This document shows, one piece after another, positions 42,392 through 48,306 of a stretch of 48,306 bases of DNA. Below the pieces are notes generated by a model. It ran no database searches and was not told the origin of the DNA. It saw only the letters and a list, made by a program, of their open reading frames with translations. Within the stretch, counting starts at the first letter, position 1. Each line of letters starts with the position of its first letter. A program made the position numbers and the translations under genes. Source of the DNA: Lucifugimonas sp038150225 (GTDB lineage Bacteria; Chloroflexota; Dehalococcoidia; Lucifugimonadales; Lucifugimonadaceae); contig JAYQWG010000017.1 of the NCBI GenBank assembly GCA_038150225.1, positions 1 through 48,306 of the forward strand. Reading direction: 5' to 3'.

Positions 42392-43669
42392 CTACTTGAT
42401 GAAATCCTGAAGGATCAAGGTCTCAGCCCGGTGAGGACCTGTCGAGATGATGCTGACAGGAATCCCTACAACCTCTTCCAGCTTCGATATGTAGGCTCTA
42501 GCGCCGTCATTAATCTGTTCTGGCTTAGTGATAGCCCGAGTCGATTCGGTCCAGCCTGGTACAGATTCGTAGATTGGCTTTGCGCGGTCCAGCATTTCGG
42601 CATCAACAGGGAACTGATCCGTTCGAACACCGTCGATCTCGTAAGCAACACAAATCCTGATCTCATCCCAACCGTCGAGCGTGTCAAGGCGGGTGATGAT
42701 CATGTTGTCGAACCCGTTCACACGTGCTGAGTATTTAGCTGCGACACCATCGAACCACCCGATCCGTCGAGCTCGACCGGTGGTCACACCGAATTCACCT
42801 GCCATCTCTCGGATGCGATCACCTTCCTCACCGTGAATTTCGGTAGGGAATGGTCCCGAACCAACTCGAGTGCAGTAAGCCTTGAATACGCCGGCAACTC
42901 CGCCGTAAGTTCGTGGCCCCATACCGAGTCCGGTCAGTGTGCCTCCAACAGTAGGGTTTGAGCTGGTCACGTACGGGTAGGTTCCGTGATCCAGGTCTAG
43001 AAGAGCGCCTTGAGCGCCTTCGACGATTACATTCTTATCGTCCTCTATAGCGTCTGCGACGATGTTCTCGACGGGACGAATGTAACCGGCAAGCTGGGTA
43101 GCCCAGTTACGGGTCTTCTCGTAAACCTCGTCAATGTCGATCGGGTCACCACCGTAAATCTTCGTGATGATCTCGTTTTTGAACGCGATGATTTCAGGGA
43201 GTCTCAGTGAAAGATCTTCAGGGTTCAGCAGCTCCCCAACGCGCAAACCCTGGCGCGCAACCTTGTCGACATAAGCCGGACCAACTCCTCGACCGGTCGT
43301 GCCAATGGCCGACTTGCCTCGTCGTTCTTCCTCGAGACGATCGAGAACGATGTGGTACGGCATGATCAAGTGGGCGCGATCGCTGACAGCCAGGTGTTCT
43401 GGGTCGAGCTGGTTCTCGTTGATCTCTTTAATCAGGACATCAGGATCAACAACAACACCGTTACCAATGACATTGGTCGCGTGCGACCAACATATTCCGG
43501 AAGGCACAAGGTGTAGCTTGAACGTACCAGCGTCGTTTATGACGGTGTGGCCGGCGTTGTTTCCGCCGGAGTATCGAGCGATGACTGATGCTCGTTCGGC
43601 AAGGAAATCGATGATCTTCCCTTTGCCTTCGTCGCCCCACTGGGCTCCGATGACGGCGTATGCCGGCAT
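42392..43669 (-). CDS. purA: adenylosuccinate synthetase
   Basis: GTP-dependent ligation of aspartate to IMP, first step from IMP to AMP. The 425-residue enzyme starts AVIGAQWGDEGKGKIIDFLA (phosphate loop 8-18), with ARYSGGNNAGHTV, IGTTGRGVGPAYVDK, VIVEGAQGALLDLDHGTYP YVTSSNPT and GVTTGRARRIGW in the family order. It is convergent with the YvcK-type gene and divergent from the rRNA unit, on the other side of a 560-base gap. Confidence 0.97.
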   Translation of the reverse strand: MPAYAVIGAQWGDEGKGKIIDFLAERASVIARYSGGNNAGHTVINDAGTFKLHLVPSGICWSHATNVIGNGVVVDPDVLIKEINENQLDPEHLAVSDRAHLIMPYHIVLDRLEEERRGKSAIGTTGRGVGPAYVDKVARQGLRVGELLNPEDLSLRLPEIIAFKNEIITKIYGGDPIDIDEVYEKTRNWATQLAGYIRPVENIVADAIEDDKNVIVEGAQGALLDLDHGTYPYVTSSNPTVGGTLTGLGMGPRTYGGVAGVFKAYCTRVGSGPFPTEIHGEEGDRIREMAGEFGVTTGRARRIGWFDGVAAKYSARVNGFDNMIITRLDTLDGWDEIRICVAYEIDGVRTDQFPVDAEMLDRAKPIYESVPGWTESTRAITKPEQINDGARAYISKLEEVVGIPVSIISTGPHRAETLILQDFIK

Positions 43670-44066
43670 CTTTAACTCCCTTGTTACGCGTTACCGGTCC
43701 GAATTCATTCAGTTAAATCTGATTTACGGACCAGCGAATAATTGCAACAGGTTGTTGCCGATCAAGTATACCAACATGACGCGGCGGAAGGAGTGAAGGT
43801 GTCCACACAAATCTGGATGAACTCTGTAAGCAGCCTTTCCTTATTAAGGGAAATTGGATCGGGTAAAAAAGCGGAGCCGGGTCACCGTTTATTACGACCT
43901 TCCAACCCAAGCGTTTGGGTCGCTGAGAAGACAGAGCGAATCGACGAGCCATTCTGTTGCCGGGCGAGGGTCGAAATTTGCAACCGGAAGCATGATGAAA
44001 TCGTGTGTTTGCCACCTCGCCAAGAGTGGCCTTGAAAATTAAGCGTCGAAATTCGTCATAATTTGG
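43670..44066. other. intergenic region upstream of purA and the rRNA promoter
   Basis: No gene supported. Visible are two short inverted repeats: TTTCC-N7-GG(G)AAA around 43838-43855, and ACCCAA-GCGT-TTGGGT at 43905-43920. Reading frames here are short, lack ribosome binding sites and have no recognisable protein character. It probably holds the purA promoter on the minus strand and upstream elements of the rRNA promoter. Confidence 0.5.
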
Positions 44067-44134
44067 TTGACTCCCTAGAAATCGGGGGGTTAATATTTTT
44101 CTTACGCCCAAACGCAAGCGGCGCTTGTGGGGCG
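44067..44134 (+). promoter_or_regulatory. rRNA operon promoter and leader hairpin
   Basis: TTGACT (44067-44072) and TAATAT (44091-44096) with an 18-base spacer form the strongest promoter-like pair before the 23S gene. A GC-rich hairpin follows at once (CGCCC at 44105-44109 with GGGCG at 44130-44134, inner GCAAGC/GCTTGT). Transcription would start near 44103, about 130 bases before the mature rRNA. Confidence 0.6.
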
Positions 44135-44188
44135 AAAATCCAACCGCTCAAAACGACGTTGGAGCACGCACATTTACAACCGAACAGT

Positions 44189-47236
<3,048 letters not shown>

Positions 47237-47286
47237 AAACCAGAAAAAGGTTTAACAACTGTTCAGTCGCACGCAGCGATTAGCGG

Positions 47287-47361
47287 CGCGGGGTAGAGCA
47301 GTGGCAGCTCGTCGGGCTCATAACCCGGAGGTCGTAGGTTCGAATCCTACCCCCGCTACCA
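47287..47361 (+). tRNA. initiator tRNA-fMet (CAT)
   Basis: Sequence starts CGCGGGGTAGAGCAGTGG and ends CCCCCGCTACCA, with CCA encoded. The anticodon arm CGGG-CTCATAA-CCCG carries the three consecutive G:C pairs of initiators, and the T-arm is GGTTCGAATCC. The first base C1 faces T72 rather than the A72 common in E. coli; either way the 1:72 pair is open, as formylation requires. It lies between 23S and 5S, so it should be excised from the rRNA precursor. Confidence 0.95.
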
Positions 47362-47425
47362 CTTTTTATACCGCGCTCGAAACAGAGTATCTCGGCTAGG
47401 GGCAGCGCAGTCTTCCCCTCTAGCT

Positions 47426-47566
47426 CCCTCTGTCCGGGGGAGAATGTGAACAAAGTCACTCTGTCACGATCGCTAGTGAGAAGGCAGGTTCTCCCTTCCT
47501 CTATGGAAGGGAGTCAGAGGGTAGGTTAAATGCGCCTCCCGAGCTGAGTGACCTAGTCACGATCGC
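47426..47566. repeat. structured repeat-rich spacer between tRNA-fMet and 5S
   Basis: The 229-base spacer 47362-47591 holds nested inverted repeats. CCCTCTG (47426-47432) pairs with CAGAGGG (47515-47521) around a perfect hairpin CTCCCTTCC-TCTAT-GGAAGGGAG (47491-47513). An 11-base direct repeat GTCACGATCGC occurs at 47463-47473 and 47556-47566. No ORF is supported. It could be a small MITE-like insertion or an RNA processing structure. Confidence 0.5.
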
Positions 47567-47591
47567 GAAATAACGGCGACTTTATATGTTT

Positions 47592-47711
47592 CTCTTGGTG
47601 GTAAGAGCACGATGGTCCCACCCGTTCCCATCCCGAACACGGAAGTGAAACGTCGTAGCGCTGACGATACTGCACCTGCGAGGGTGTGGGAAAATAGGTC
47701 ACTGCCAGGGG
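47592..47711 (+). rRNA. rrf: 5S ribosomal RNA
   Basis: About 120 bases with the standard core CCGTTCCCATCCCGAACACG GAAGTGAAAC and the terminal arm (TCTTGGTGG at the start, CACTGCCAGGG at the end, pairing with some G:U). It follows the tRNA-fMet and is closed by a terminator 17 bases downstream. Confidence 0.93.
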
Positions 47712-47727
47712 ATTATTTTTCTGAATC

Positions 47728-47751
47728 GACCCGCATCAAGCGGGTCTTTTC
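47728..47751 (+). terminator. rRNA operon terminator
   Basis: Perfect stem GACCCGC (47728-47734) / GCGGGTC (47740-47746), loop ATCAA, followed by TTTTCGTTT. Confidence 0.9.
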
Positions 47752-47780
47752 GTTTAACCCTGCCAGTTGCGTTAGCTCCG

Positions 47781-47801
47781 GTCATCCCGACGAGTCGGGA
47801 C
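47781..47801. repeat. short palindrome related to the REP-like element
   Basis: GTCATCCCGACGAGTCGGGAC, split here as GTCATCCCGAC plus GAGTCGGGAC, folds into a tight hairpin. It shares the GTCATYCCGAC arm start with the larger element at 47936-48015. Confidence 0.45.
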
Positions 47802-47848
47802 TTGGTCGCGTGTCTGCTCCGCAAGGGGCGCAGGTGATTATTTGAATC

Positions 47849-47880
47849 AAACACCTCATCAAACCATGGGGTGTTTTTCG
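47849..47880 (+). terminator. second terminator-like hairpin downstream of 5S
   Basis: AAACACC (47849-47855) pairs with GGTGTTT (47870-47876), loop of 14, then T residues and CG. It could back up the main rRNA terminator. Confidence 0.6.
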
Positions 47881-47935
47881 TTTAAGGATCTCCTTCTCGG
47901 AAGAGACCAACCCGACAGACCGGAACCTGCCATTT

Positions 47936-48015
47936 TTGTCATTCCGACCGGAGTGGAGGAATCAACGCTGGTTGACTGAAACCATTGATCCCTCGGCTTA
48001 CGCTCGGGATGACAA
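47936..48015. repeat. REP/MITE-like palindromic element
   Basis: About 80 bases bounded by imperfect inverted arms: TTGTCATTCCGACCGG at the left and, reversed, TTGTCATCCCGAGCGT at the right, continuing to AGGAATCA and GGGATCA. The arms GTCATTCCGA...AGGAAT are a pattern seen in dispersed intergenic palindromes of many bacterial genomes. It lies in the 382-base gap between 5S and the enolase-superfamily gene, which has no other gene. Confidence 0.6.
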
Positions 48016-48093
48016 CGTGTGTCCGCCCGGAGCTAACGAACCCTACACGTACGGATACTTCTGGGAGAGTATCCAGCCACTCGAAAGCCCCTG

Positions 48094-48306
48094 CTAATCG
48101 ATCGTGACTTTTCCGGTGCTGTGGCGCGAGATGTAGTCCCAGTCGTATTCGACTCCAAAGCCCGGATCGTCTGTAACTTCGAGCATGCCGTCGCTGTCCA
48201 CGTCGTGCAGCGAGTCGATACTCATGTTCTTGTGAATCGGGGGACTGAAACCCGGCAAGGTCGGGTGTACCCACGACATCTCGTAGTAATTAGCATTTTT
48301 TGTCGC
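48094..48306 (-). CDS. mandelate racemase/muconate lactonizing enzyme, C-terminal fragment
   Basis: The minus-strand frame is open to the window edge; 70 codons are visible. The sequence starts ATKNANYYEMSWVHPTLPG and ends with DGMLEVTDDPGFGVEYDWDY, then ISRHSTGKVTID. The NxxYYE segment and the closing DPGFGVEYD motif are those of the last strand and C-terminal cap of enolase-superfamily acid-sugar dehydratases and related enzymes; the Glu of YYE is at the position of an active-site acid. The rest of the barrel lies outside the window, so the reaction cannot be named. An internal ATG (48279) opens a 61-codon frame, but the upstream in-frame homology shows it is not the start. Confidence 0.82.
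   Translation of the reverse strand, partial: ATKNANYYEMSWVHPTLPGFSPPIHKNMSIDSLHDVDSDGMLEVTDDPGFGVEYDWDYISRHSTGKVTID

Noticed and set aside
43742..44117. Overlapping short frames between purA and 23S
   Set aside because: No ribosome binding sites, no recognisable protein, and they overlap the rRNA promoter region.

Overview
The window is a stretch of bacterial chromosome made almost entirely of housekeeping genes, with one 100-base N gap (35055-35154) that marks it as a scaffold from a draft or environmental assembly. The most likely source is a member of the Chloroflexota, Dehalococcoidia-like and possibly marine SAR202. This is an inference. It rests on a 23S-5S rRNA operon with no 16S gene beside it, frequent TTG start codons, non-discriminating-type AspRS, and edge fragments of an acyl-CoA dehydrogenase and a mandelate racemase/muconate lactonizing enzyme, families known to be expanded in SAR202. 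No prophage, transposase, CRISPR array or defence island was seen.

Layout, left to right. 1-1028: 3'-truncated acyl-CoA dehydrogenase. 1298-3610: ruvC-ruvA-ruvB. 3618-7297: a heterodimeric ABC exporter on the minus strand, with one consensus and one degenerate ATP site. 7541-10070: a RimI-like acetyltransferase, a zinc-ribbon membrane protein and an atypical DHDPS-family aldolase. 10232-14369: an iron-sulfur/heme block made of a siroheme nitrite/sulfite reductase behind an attenuator-like leader, a small membrane protein, a HemQ-type protein, a 7Fe ferredoxin and an A-type Fe-S carrier with an extraordinary Cys/Gly tail. 14686-15910: an AsnC-type regulator and the biotin transporter bioY. 15956-21356: aspS, then the proteostasis run tig-clpP-clpX.

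21694-30601 is a long minus-strand run, transcribed as dprA-topA-xerC-aroQ-pepP-efp-xseA-xseB-formyltransferase, covering DNA uptake/processing, topology, chromosome resolution, shikimate pathway and translation of polyproline. Two tandem tRNA-Ser genes follow at 30677-30913. Then come glmU, a CBS-domain membrane protein, a GNAT enzyme and a collagen-like secreted protein beside the N gap. 35452-42353 is rpsO-pnp followed by the lysine/peptidoglycan run dapB-asd-dapA and the YvcK-type factor; purA converges on it. 44067-47751 is the rRNA unit: promoter, 23S, initiator tRNA-fMet, 5S and terminator. 47781-48015 carries REP/MITE-like palindromes, and the window closes inside an enolase-superfamily gene.

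No clearly new multi-gene system was recognised. The most original signals are the attenuator-like leader before the siroheme reductase, the metallothionein-like tail on the Fe-S carrier, the altered EF-P loop, the active-site changes in the first DHDPS homologue, and the initiator tRNA inside the 23S-5S spacer.
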